Notes under the pieces: model-generated
The model's input: only the letters and a program-made list of their open reading frames with translations
What the model was told of the DNA's origin: nothing
Database searches by the model: none
Shown here: positions 16,358 through 24,239 of the stretch, in pieces
Numbering within the stretch: the stretch's first letter is position 1
Layout of the letters: every line of letters begins with the position of its first letter
Assembly: GCA_016704275.1 (NCBI GenBank)
Contig: JADJAK010000001.1
Coordinates: forward strand, 248,001 to 312,000
DNA from: Gemmatimonadota bacterium
Lineage (GTDB): Bacteria; Gemmatimonadota; Gemmatimonadetes; Gemmatimonadales; GWC2-71-9
Direction of reading: 5' to 3'
DNA: 64,000 nucleotides
Made by a program: the position numbers and the translations under genes

Positions 16358-17221
16358 ATGCTGTTGCTGCCAGCCCTTCTGGGGATCGCGTTCGCGGTCC
16401 CAACGACCGTAGTCCACCTGTCCCATCCGAAGCCGACCACCTCCGCCGCAGCCGCGGACAGCAGTGCGGTGCTCTTTTCGAGGGCGCGCGAGCTGGCCCG
16501 TGCTGGCCACCCCAGCGAGGCGCTCGCCGCGTACCACGCCGCCGCGGTGCGCGCCGACAGCCCCGATGACTGGGCCCGCTTCCGTCGCGACATCGCCTGG
16601 ATCGCCACGCCGAAGGAACTGACGGTCTGGGATGCGACCGCCACGACGGACCGTCCGGCCCAGCTCCTGGCCTTCTGGAACGAGCGTGACGTTCGGGATG
16701 GCCTCGCGACGGGCGGCCGCCTCGCCGAGCATGTCCGCCGGCTCGATGTGGCGCTGGCGGAGTATCGCATCCGGCCGAAGCGTGGTCGGTCACCGATCAT
16801 CCGGACGGCATCGACTGCCCCCTCCGACATGTATGAGCGCGAGGTCGGCATCGGCTCTCCGCTGCGCGACTACCTCCCGGGTCAGGGAGAACTGGATGAC
16901 CGCGGCGTCATCTTCGTTCGGCAGGGCGAGCCGGTCGCGCGCCGGTACACCTCCGACTCGCGCGTCGAGGGGTGGGTCTACGCCCGCGAGGGGAAGACCG
17001 TGGCGGTCTTCTTTACCGAGGCACTCTTTGACGGGTCGTCGGGGAACACGATGCTCGTCGCGTCGCCACCGTCCAGCGCGTTCTTCGTGGTGTGCGACTT
17101 TGATCGCACCTTCTGCGGGAACTCGGGGGCGATCGAGCAGCGTGAAAAGCTTCGCCAGCGAACCATTGGCGCCATTCGCGCGCTGACCACGACCGATACG
17201 GCGAAGCCAGCGGAGCCGTGA
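16358..17221 (+). CDS. GWxTD domain-containing protein (short paralogue)
   Basis: 287-residue exported protein with an N-terminal hydrophobic segment, a short helical (TPR-like) region with SRARELARAGHPSEALAAYH (about residues 40-60), then a GWxTD-type region. In the latter, LLAFWNERDVRDG and DDRGVIFVRQGEPVARR match the segments seen in the larger neighbour (ENFWGGRDVREG, DDRGIVWIRHGKPDLK). GWxTD proteins are large periplasmic proteins of unknown function found in Gemmatimonadota, Acidobacteriota and relatives. ATG 16358 has GGAG about 9 bases upstream; a GTG at 16328 lies close to the terminator. The next gene follows after 25 bases, so the two form an operon and probably arose by duplication. 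Confidence 0.75.
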   Translation: MLLLPALLGIAFAVPTTVVHLSHPKPTTSAAAADSSAVLFSRARELARAGHPSEALAAYHAAAVRADSPDDWARFRRDIAWIATPKELTVWDATATTDRPAQLLAFWNERDVRDGLATGGRLAEHVRRLDVALAEYRIRPKRGRSPIIRTASTAPSDMYEREVGIGSPLRDYLPGQGELDDRGVIFVRQGEPVARRYTSDSRVEGWVYAREGKTVAVFFTEALFDGSSGNTMLVASPPSSAFFVVCDFDRTFCGNSGAIEQREKLRQRTIGAIRALTTTDTAKPAEP

Positions 17222-17246
17222 GCTGATTGCAACCTGGAGCACGACG

Positions 17247-19673
17247 GTGACGTACCTTTCGGTACGTTGCCGTCGTGTCGCGTTTCCGCTGATCGTCCAT
17301 CGTTCCGTCGAGGCTCCCATCCGTCACTTTCCGTTCGGTCGTGTCGCCTGCGCGCTCCTGCTGGTTGCCTCTCCGCTGCGCGCGCAGGAGGCGAAGGACC
17401 GCCCGCTGATCGATTCGCTGTTCGCCGCGATGGCGCAAGCCGATGCCGCCAAGGACCTCCCCGACCTCTCTCGCTGCAGCGTGACGCCGGGGTCCTTCGC
17501 GCGGATGTGCGAGGGATTGCTGCTGACGCGCCGGGCGGAGTTGGCCGGCCAGTCCGATGATGCCAATCGCGCGGAGGCGCTGCTCCGGCGCACCGTCGAA
17601 GAGAAGCCCGAGTGGGCGGTGGCGTGGTACGGACTGGGCGTGGCGCGCTTTGAGTTGGCGCGCTTCAAGGTGTTGGCTCGCGAAGGTCCGCGGCAGGGCG
17701 CTGGCGTGAGTTGGGTGGCCGGTGGCACGGCGGCGTTGGTGCGCGCCCTCGAACTCGAACCCACCCTGCTCGGTGCCGGCGAGGCCCTCGCTCGCGCGCC
17801 GATGCCGCGCGAAGGGGTGTCGCGCGTCGCCGAGCGGTTGGCGATCCTCAAGCGGTTGCGTGGCTCGCTGACGATGACGCCGGCCTCACGCCTGGCGCTC
17901 GGCCAGCTGGAACGCGAGGCCGGCAACGCCGACACCGCGACCGTCCTGCTCGGCGAGGCGATGGCCGCTGGCGCCGACAGCGGCGTCGCGATGCTGGAGA
18001 TGGCGCGCGCGCTGCACAAGGCGGGGCGTCCGGTCGAGGGGCGCGGGCTGCTCTTCGCCGGCGCCGAACGCACCACGACACCGGAGTCGAAGCGTCGTTA
18101 CCGGGAAGAGCTGAGCTGGGTCGCCACGCCCCAGGAGATGGCGTCGTGGGACTCGGCGGCCGCGCCGCAGCGCAAGGCATGGCTCGAGAACTTCTGGGGC
18201 GGGCGCGATGTCCGCGAAGGGCGCGCCGAGGGTGAGCGGTTGATCGAGCACTACGTGCGCATGGACTACGCCTCCAAGAATTTCAAGATCACCATCCCGC
18301 AAGTTGGCCGGCAGAAGACGCGGAGCGTCGCCGTGGCGACGGATGTGGATTGGATTCCGACCACCACGGTGGTGAGCAGCGACGCCCCCACGCCCACCGC
18401 CGAGCAGGTCGATGCCGAAGCCGATCTGGCGTCGGACAACAACTACTCCGCCCTGGTCGGCGTCAAGGTGCCGTTCCGCGTCTTCAGCGTCACGCAGGAC
18501 CTGATCGATGACCGCGGCATCGTCTGGATCCGGCACGGCAAGCCGGACCTCAAGACGGTGACCGTGGGGGGCACCGCCGGGGAAGCGTGGCTCTACCGAC
18601 GCTCGGGCGAGCCGGCGCTGGTGCTCTTCTTTGCGGAGGCGGACTTCGATGGCAGCACCGGCGCGAGCGTGCTCGTTCCGACGCCCGCCGGAGGCCTCCC
18701 GGAAGCGATCAACCAGCTCTGCGGTGGCGGGATGGGGATGTGCGATGGGCTGCAGGGCAACGCCGTCAGCGCCGGCCGTGGTAGCAACACGGACGGCTCC
18801 CCGCGCCGGATCGGTGCGTCCGAAGTTCGCGCCTCGCCGGACCAGATTCGCAACCAGCGCAATGCCGGCATCGCGCAGATCAAGCGTGCGGTGACCAGTG
18901 ACGCCTTTCCGCGCACCTTCGAGGCACCGCTCGACCCGATCGCCCAGATCTACGGGCTCGATCGCGCGTCGGGCGGCTCGCCGCGGTTGGTCGTGGCCTT
19001 CGCGCTCCCGGGTGAGAAGCTCACCTACACGACACCGCCGGAGGCGGGCGGCCGCGCGATTTACCCGGTGCGGGTGCGCCTCCTCTCGATCGATCAGGCG
19101 ACGGGTGCGCGCTACGAGCTCGACTCGTTGCGTCAGTTCGCGGCCGCCACGCCACTCAAGGAAGGGCAGTACCTGACGGGCGTTGCCGAGATGAAGGTGC
19201 CCGCCGGGCGGTACACCACGACGCTGGTGCTGACGCAGGATGGCGGGAAGGGGGCGTTGGCGCGGCTTGCGGCCGTCGAGGCACCGACCAACACGGGGCT
19301 CCGAGTGAGCGACGTGGTGTTGGGCCGCGAGGGGAGTGGGGTGACGTGGAATTCCGGCAGCACGCGCGTGGCGATGAACCCGCTCAACGCCTACGCCAAG
19401 GGGGCGACGGCCGAGCTCTACTATCAGCTCAGCGGATTGAAGGTCGGGCAGAGCTACGCGACCAAGCTCGAGTTCCTCCCCTCCTCGGAGAAAGAGACCA
19501 AGCCGAAGCTGTCGCTGAGCTTCTCCGCCAGCGCCGACGCCGACCGCGTCGAGGTGGCGCGGTCAATCGGCCTCGAGAATCTCGAGCCCGGGAGCTACCG
19601 CCTCCGGGTGACGGTGTCCGGGGCGGGGGCCACCTCGACGGCGACGGCCTGGCTGGTGATCGCGAAGAAGTAG
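17247..19673 (+). CDS. GWxTD domain-containing protein (long paralogue)
   Basis: 808-residue exported protein. A signal peptide follows a long basic N-region (cleavage near LVASPLRAQ, about residue 47). Helical TPR-like repeats run to about 300 (WAVAWYGLGVARFELARF, ALGQLEREAGNADTATVLL). Then comes a GWxTD region with NFWGGRDVREGRAEGERL and DDRGIVWIRHGKPDLKTV (about 310-460). A C-terminal half rich in beta strands follows (about 560-800). Function unknown; the fold suggests a periplasmic scaffold. GTG 17247 has GGAG 8 bases upstream. It is the second gene of a pair and ends 46 bases before the arginine operon. Confidence 0.8.
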   Translation: MTYLSVRCRRVAFPLIVHRSVEAPIRHFPFGRVACALLLVASPLRAQEAKDRPLIDSLFAAMAQADAAKDLPDLSRCSVTPGSFARMCEGLLLTRRAELAGQSDDANRAEALLRRTVEEKPEWAVAWYGLGVARFELARFKVLAREGPRQGAGVSWVAGGTAALVRALELEPTLLGAGEALARAPMPREGVSRVAERLAILKRLRGSLTMTPASRLALGQLEREAGNADTATVLLGEAMAAGADSGVAMLEMARALHKAGRPVEGRGLLFAGAERTTTPESKRRYREELSWVATPQEMASWDSAAAPQRKAWLENFWGGRDVREGRAEGERLIEHYVRMDYASKNFKITIPQVGRQKTRSVAVATDVDWIPTTTVVSSDAPTPTAEQVDAEADLASDNNYSALVGVKVPFRVFSVTQDLIDDRGIVWIRHGKPDLKTVTVGGTAGEAWLYRRSGEPALVLFFAEADFDGSTGASVLVPTPAGGLPEAINQLCGGGMGMCDGLQGNAVSAGRGSNTDGSPRRIGASEVRASPDQIRNQRNAGIAQIKRAVTSDAFPRTFEAPLDPIAQIYGLDRASGGSPRLVVAFALPGEKLTYTTPPEAGGRAIYPVRVRLLSIDQATGARYELDSLRQFAAATPLKEGQYLTGVAEMKVPAGRYTTTLVLTQDGGKGALARLAAVEAPTNTGLRVSDVVLGREGSGVTWNSGSTRVAMNPLNAYAKGATAELYYQLSGLKVGQSYATKLEFLPSSEKETKPKLSLSFSASADADRVEVARSIGLENLEPGSYRLRVTVSGAGATSTATAWLVIAKK

Positions 19674-19682
19674 CTGCGCCCC

Positions 19683-19724
19683 TTGCGGGCGCCGGGCCGT
19701 GGCTGCATACTTATGCACTATGCA
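19683..19724 (+). promoter_or_regulatory. Promoter and probable ArgR operator of the arginine operon
   Basis: TTGCGG (19683-19688) and CATACT (19706-19711) are 17 bases apart. Transcription would begin at about 19718-19720, at the A of the argG ATG, so the mRNA is probably leaderless; no Shine-Dalgarno is present. Over the -10 lies a palindrome TGCATA-CT-TATGCA (19704-19717), and a third TATGCA half-site follows at 19719-19724. This resembles ARG boxes of actinobacterial ArgR (from memory). argR is the ninth gene of the operon, so autoregulated repression by arginine fits. Confidence 0.6.
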
Positions 19725-20922
19725 GAAACCGACCCTGGCGCTCGCCTTCTCCGGCGGCCTCGATACATCCTACTGCGTCCCCCGGCTGACAGAGCGGGGG
19801 TTCTCAGTCCATACGGTCTTCGTCAACACCGGCGGCACCACCCCCGAGCAGTGCGCGGCGATCCGCGCGCAGGCGATGGCGGTGGGTGCGGTGGACCACC
19901 ACGAGGTGGACGCCCGTGACCTGGTGTTCAACCGCTTCGTCCGCTTCCTGATCCAGGCCAATGTCCTCCGCGGCGAGGTGTATCCGCTCTCCGTGGCGGC
20001 CGAGCGCACCCAGCAGGCGATCTCGGTCGTGGCCGTGGCGCGGGAGATCGGGGCGGTCGCGGTGGCGCACGGCTCGACCGGCGCCGGCAACGACCAGATC
20101 CGCTTCGACATCGCGCTCCGCGTGCTCGCGCCCGAGCTCGAGATCGTCACGCCGATCCGCGAGGAGAATCTCTCGCGCGAGGCATCGATCGCCTACCTCG
20201 AGGCGCGCGGCTTGCCCGTGCCGCCCAAGTCGGGCGCCTTCTCGATCAATCGCGGCCTCTGGGGCACCACCTGGGGCGGCGGCTGGACGCATGACACTTG
20301 GGCCTCGCCGCCGGAGGAGCTGCTCGCCCCGCCGGCCGATGCGCCGGCGCCGCGCGACATCGTCATCTCCTGGGTGAACGGTGTGCCGGTGCTGGTCGAC
20401 GGCAAATCGGGACCCGGGCACGTCCTGGTCGACATGCTGAGCGAGCTTGCCGCGAGCTACGGCATTGGCCATGGCATTCACGTTGGCGAGACCGCCCTTG
20501 GCATCAAGGGGCGGATCGGCTTCGAGGCCGGCAGCGCGCTGATCCTCATCAACGCGCACCGCGAGCTCGAGAAGCTGGTGCTGACCAAGTGGCAGTCGTT
20601 CTGGAAGGATCAGCTCGGCAAGTTCTACGGCGACCGCCTGCACGAAGGCCACTACTTCGATCCCGCCCTCCGCGACATCGAGGCGATGGTCGAGTCGTCG
20701 CAGCAGAAGGTGACCGGCGAGACCCGCGTCCGGCTCTCGCCGGGACGCTTCCTCGTCACCGGCGCGCGCTCGCCGTGGTCGATGATGGACCGTGCCGTGG
20801 CGACCTACGGCGAAGAAAACGTCCTGTGGACCGGCGACGAGGCCAAGGCCTTTGCCCGCGTCGGTGCCATTCCCGAGTTGCTGGCCATGCGGGCCGATGC
20901 ACGTGCCCGCGGAGAGGAGTGA
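19720..20922 (+). CDS. argG: Argininosuccinate synthase
   Basis: 400-residue cytoplasmic enzyme joining citrulline and aspartate with ATP. The ATP-binding P-loop AFSGGLDTSYC is at about residues 8-18, with conserved HGSTGAGNDQIRFD (about 114-127), KSGAFSINRGLWG and an ending typical of the family (ARSPWSMMD). Length is about the family norm. ATG 19720 was chosen as it begins MQKPTLALAFSGGLDTS; an in-frame ATG at 19699 lies within the promoter. It is the first gene of the operon and is 1 base from the next. Confidence 0.95.
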   Translation: MQKPTLALAFSGGLDTSYCVPRLTERGFSVHTVFVNTGGTTPEQCAAIRAQAMAVGAVDHHEVDARDLVFNRFVRFLIQANVLRGEVYPLSVAAERTQQAISVVAVAREIGAVAVAHGSTGAGNDQIRFDIALRVLAPELEIVTPIREENLSREASIAYLEARGLPVPPKSGAFSINRGLWGTTWGGGWTHDTWASPPEELLAPPADAPAPRDIVISWVNGVPVLVDGKSGPGHVLVDMLSELAASYGIGHGIHVGETALGIKGRIGFEAGSALILINAHRELEKLVLTKWQSFWKDQLGKFYGDRLHEGHYFDPALRDIEAMVESSQQKVTGETRVRLSPGRFLVTGARSPWSMMDRAVATYGEENVLWTGDEAKAFARVGAIPELLAMRADARARGEE

Positions 20923-20923
20923 G

Positions 20924-22012
20924 ATGGTGGTGACCACACGGGTCCGGCTCGACCGGATTGCCTCGTCGACGCGCAATGCGGCGTTGACGACTGAAGTGAT
21001 CCTGGGCGACGAGATTGTCGCGGCCGAGGGCTACGTGCTCGCGGTGCGCATCCTCACCGACAAGAGCAGCTACAACACGGTCGAGGATCTCGGCGGCCGG
21101 ATGGTGTCGCTCCGCTCCGGTGACGTCCTCGCCGGCACGCTCGGCGTGCGGCGTGCGCTGCGTGGCTACGCGGGCGAAGTGCCCAAGACGATCGCGGTGG
21201 GCGACACGATCGAGGTGCTCAATCTCGGCGGCATCCTGGGGCGCTGCACCTCGGCGAATCCGGATATCGGCCCGCCGTTCATGGCCGAGGTGCTTGGCGC
21301 GGTCCTGTCATTCCCCGAGCTGGGCGACCGGATCGGTCGTCCGGCGCACATCCGTGACCGCGCGGTGCCACCCGCCGAGACGCTCTCCTGCGACATCCCG
21401 GTGGTCTTCATCGCGGGCACCTGCATGAACGCGGGGAAGACGGTGGCCGCGACCGAGCTGGTGCGCGGCCTGGCGCGTGGCGGGCTGCGGGTCGCCGCGA
21501 CCAAGCTCACCGGCGTGTCGCTGATGCGCGATGCCCTCTCGATGCAGGACGCGGGCGCCGTGGCGGCGCTGACGTTCAACGATGCCGGCGCGGCGAGCAC
21601 ACACGCCGGGATGACGGTGCCGATCGCGCGAGGGATCTTCAACCGCCTGGCCGATCCGCGCGGGCCGCGGCCCGACGTGATCGTCGCCGAATTGGGCGAC
21701 GGCATCCTCGGCGAGTACGGCGTGCAGGACATCCTGCGCGCCAAGGACTTGATGGCGCTCGGCGCCGCCTACGTGATGGCCGCGCCCGATCCGGTCGGCT
21801 GCTGGGGCGCGCGCGAGATCATGCGCGACGAGTTCAACCTGCCGATCACCGCCATCACCGGTCCGGCGACCGACAACGCCGTCGGCCGCGACTACATCAC
21901 CGCGTCGCTCGGCTTGCCGGCGTTCAATTCACGCCGCGATCCCGAGGGACTGGTGGCCGCCGTGCGCGTCGCGTTGGAGCAGTGGCACGCCGCGAACGGA
22001 GTCCGCGCGTGA
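20924..22012 (+). CDS. P-loop protein of unknown function inside the arginine operon
   Basis: 362 residues. The N-terminal part (about 1-155) is rich in beta strands and glycine (SLRSGDVLAGTLGVRRAL, GGILGRCTSANPDIGPPF). The C-terminal part is a P-loop domain with Walker A AGTCMNAGKTVAATEL (about 164-179), a lysine-rich strand RVAATKLTGVSLMRD (about 189-203) and ELGDGILGEYG (about 256-266) where Walker B is expected. This arrangement resembles BioD/CobB-type and DUF1611 proteins. It is encoded between argG and argC, 1 base after the former and overlapping the latter by 4 bases (GTGA), so it is surely coexpressed with arginine synthesis. I do not recognise the family. One DUF1611 protein, DgcN, is reported to acetylate D-glutamate (from memory), so a role at the missing N-acetylglutamate step is a guess. 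Confidence 0.7.
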   Translation: MVVTTRVRLDRIASSTRNAALTTEVILGDEIVAAEGYVLAVRILTDKSSYNTVEDLGGRMVSLRSGDVLAGTLGVRRALRGYAGEVPKTIAVGDTIEVLNLGGILGRCTSANPDIGPPFMAEVLGAVLSFPELGDRIGRPAHIRDRAVPPAETLSCDIPVVFIAGTCMNAGKTVAATELVRGLARGGLRVAATKLTGVSLMRDALSMQDAGAVAALTFNDAGAASTHAGMTVPIARGIFNRLADPRGPRPDVIVAELGDGILGEYGVQDILRAKDLMALGAAYVMAAPDPVGCWGAREIMRDEFNLPITAITGPATDNAVGRDYITASLGLPAFNSRRDPEGLVAAVRVALEQWHAANGVRA

Positions 22013-23091
22013 AGGTGGCCGTGCTCGGTGCTGCCGGATATGTCGGCGGGGAACTGCTGCGGCTGGTGCTGCAGCACCCCGACATCACCGAGGTCGTCGC
22101 CACGTCACGGTCGCAGGCCGGCAAGCCGATCGCCGATCTGCATCCGGCGTTGGCGCTGCTGACCGACGCGCGCTTCGCGGCGCACGCGCCGGGCGAGGTC
22201 GCGCGCGGCAAGGACGTGGTCTTTCTGGCGCTGGAGCACGGCGACTCGACCAAGTTCATGGGCGAGATCATCGATGCGGGGCCGGGATTGATCGTCGACC
22301 TCGCCGCCGATTTCCGGATTCAGGATGGGTCGCTGCACGCGCGGCACTACGGTGCACACGCAGCGCCGGCGCTGGTCCACCACTTTCGCTACGGCCTCGC
22401 CGACGTGCTGGGGACATCGCTGCGTGGTGCCCGCGCGATCGCGGCGCCCGGTTGTTTCGCGACGGCGGCGCAGTTGGCGCTGTATGCCATCGCGGACCTG
22501 CCATTGGCCGCGCCGCCGGTGATCTTCGCCGTGACCGGGTCGAGTGGTGGCGGGCAGTCGCTCAAGGCCACTGCCCATCATCCGACCCGTGCGCACAACC
22601 TCTTCGCGTATGGCGCGATGTCGCACCGGCACGAGGGGGAGATCCTCGAGCAGTGGCGTGGCTGGCGCGGCGACGCGGCAGCGCATGCTCGGCTGGTGCC
22701 GCACTCGGGGCCGTTCGTGCGGGGGATTTATGCGACGCTGCATGCGACGATCGACGTGGGCGCGGCGGGGACCGCGGCGGGTCCGGCACGGGCGCGGCAG
22801 GCCGCGCCCCTACACGTCCCGACGGATATCACGAGCCACGTCCGCACACGATACGCGGGCCGCCCGTTTGTGCGGGTGGGCGATGCCCCGCCCGAACTCA
22901 CCCATGCGGTGGGCACCAACCTCGCGTTGCTGCACGCGGTCGTGTCTCCCGACGGGCGGGAGGTGCAGGTGGAGTGCGCGATCGACAATCTGATCAAGGG
23001 CGCCGGTGGCCAGGCGATCCAGGCGATGAACCTTGCCCTCGGGCTTGATGAACGGGCCGGCCTGCTGGCCCCGGGACCCTTTCCATGCTGA
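22009..23091 (+). CDS. argC: N-acetyl-gamma-glutamyl-phosphate reductase
   Basis: 360-residue NADPH-dependent enzyme, third step of arginine synthesis. The dinucleotide loop GAAGYVGGELLRL is at residues 7-19, the catalytic cysteine in AAPGCFATA is residue 149, and the HNLFAYGAMSHRHEGEI segment carries the conserved His. GTG 22009 overlaps the previous stop as GTGA and begins exactly at the conserved MKVAVLGAAGYVGG; no better start exists. Residues about 261-268 are encoded by a perfect 9-base inverted repeat (22790-22809), an unusual insert in a variable loop. It overlaps argD by 7 bases. Confidence 0.94.
   Translation: MKVAVLGAAGYVGGELLRLVLQHPDITEVVATSRSQAGKPIADLHPALALLTDARFAAHAPGEVARGKDVVFLALEHGDSTKFMGEIIDAGPGLIVDLAADFRIQDGSLHARHYGAHAAPALVHHFRYGLADVLGTSLRGARAIAAPGCFATAAQLALYAIADLPLAAPPVIFAVTGSSGGGQSLKATAHHPTRAHNLFAYGAMSHRHEGEILEQWRGWRGDAAAHARLVPHSGPFVRGIYATLHATIDVGAAGTAAGPARARQAAPLHVPTDITSHVRTRYAGRPFVRVGDAPPELTHAVGTNLALLHAVVSPDGREVQVECAIDNLIKGAGGQAIQAMNLALGLDERAGLLAPGPFPC
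22790..22813 (+). repeat. REP-like palindrome inside argC
   Basis: gggcgcggc-ag-gccgcgccc is a perfect inverted repeat with a 2-base loop, followed by ctac. A related half (ggcaggcctcgcccctac) occurs in an intergenic region at 43914-43931. Within argC it is translated in frame and does not break the gene. The consensus (GGGGC...GCCCC TAC) looks like a dispersed palindrome, known to me from several genomes, from memory only. Confidence 0.6.
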
Positions 23092-24239
23092 ATCGCGACG
23101 ATGGGCCGGCGCTGCTGCCGGTGTACGCCACCTTCCCGCTGCGTGCCGTCTCCGGCCATGGTTCCTGGCTGGTCGACGAACAGGGCGAGGAATGGCTCGA
23201 TGCCTATGGCGGCCATGCCGTGGCCACCTGCGGTCACTCGCACCCCGACGTGGTCGCCGCGATTGCCGATCAGGCGGCGCGGCTGATCTTCTATTCGACC
23301 GCCGTGCCGCACGCCGGCCGTGAGCACCTCGCCGAGATCCTCGCGCGACTCGCCCCCGGCGGACTCGGCAAGGTGTTCTTCTGCAACTCGGGCGCCGAGG
23401 CGAACGAGAACCTGCTCGGGATGGCACGACGCAAGACGGGCCGCACGACGATCGTCACCATGCTCGGTGGATGGCATGGGCGGACGGCGGCGACGCTCGC
23501 CTGCACCGATGGCGCGCGGTACGAGGCGGGGGCGCGCCGGGCCGGCGTGCCGCTCTCGCGGAAGGTGCCGTTCAACGATCTCGCGGCGCTGACGGCGGCG
23601 ATGGACGAGACGGTGGCCGCCGTGCTGCTCGAACCGGTGCAGGGATTCAGCGGCGCGCGGACCGCGACGGTCGAGTTCCTCGAGGGAGCCCGGGCCCTGT
23701 GCGACAAGTTTGGCGCGAAGCTGCTCTTCGATGAGGTGCAGTGCGGCACCGGGCGGCTGGGAACGTTCACGGCAGCCGAGAGCTTCGGCGTGATGCCCGA
23801 CGCGCTCTCGCTTGCCAAGGGTCTGGCCGCGGGCCTCCCCATTGGGGCAGTCGTGGCGCACCCGTCGCTGGTCGACGACATCGCCATCGGCGACCTCGGG
23901 TCGACGTTCGGCGGGGGGCCGGTGCCGTGCGCCGCGGCACTGGCCAACATCGCGGTGATCGAGCGCGAGGGGCTGCTCGAGAATGTGCGCCGGGTGAGCG
24001 CGCAGATCCGGAGCGTGGCCGAGTCGCTGCCGCATGTGCTGACCGTGCACGGGCGCGGCTTCCTGCTGGGTCTCGAGCTCGACATCCCGGCGGCCGATGT
24101 GCAGCGGGCGCTCTGGGCCAAGCGGATCCTCACGGGAACGTCCACCGATCCGAAGACGCTGCGGCTCTTGCCACCGCTCTCCTTCAGCAGTGATGAGGCC
24201 GCCCTGCTGCTGGCTGGGCTCCGCGAGGTGCTGGCGTGA
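23085..24239 (+). CDS. argD: Acetylornithine aminotransferase
   Basis: 384-residue PLP-dependent class III aminotransferase that makes N-acetylornithine from N-acetylglutamate semialdehyde. The PLP lysine is in LSLAKGLAAGLPIGAV (about residue 245). Other hallmarks are NSGAEANENLL (about 102-112), GGWHGRTAATLA, LEPVQGFSGA, LLFDEVQCGTGRLG and STFGGGPVPCAAA. ATG 23085 overlaps the argC end by 7 bases. The next gene begins inside its stop codon (GTGA). Some ArgD enzymes also act on succinyldiaminopimelate for lysine synthesis. Confidence 0.94.
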   Translation: MLNRDDGPALLPVYATFPLRAVSGHGSWLVDEQGEEWLDAYGGHAVATCGHSHPDVVAAIADQAARLIFYSTAVPHAGREHLAEILARLAPGGLGKVFFCNSGAEANENLLGMARRKTGRTTIVTMLGGWHGRTAATLACTDGARYEAGARRAGVPLSRKVPFNDLAALTAAMDETVAAVLLEPVQGFSGARTATVEFLEGARALCDKFGAKLLFDEVQCGTGRLGTFTAAESFGVMPDALSLAKGLAAGLPIGAVVAHPSLVDDIAIGDLGSTFGGGPVPCAAALANIAVIEREGLLENVRRVSAQIRSVAESLPHVLTVHGRGFLLGLELDIPAADVQRALWAKRILTGTSTDPKTLRLLPPLSFSSDEAALLLAGLREVLA

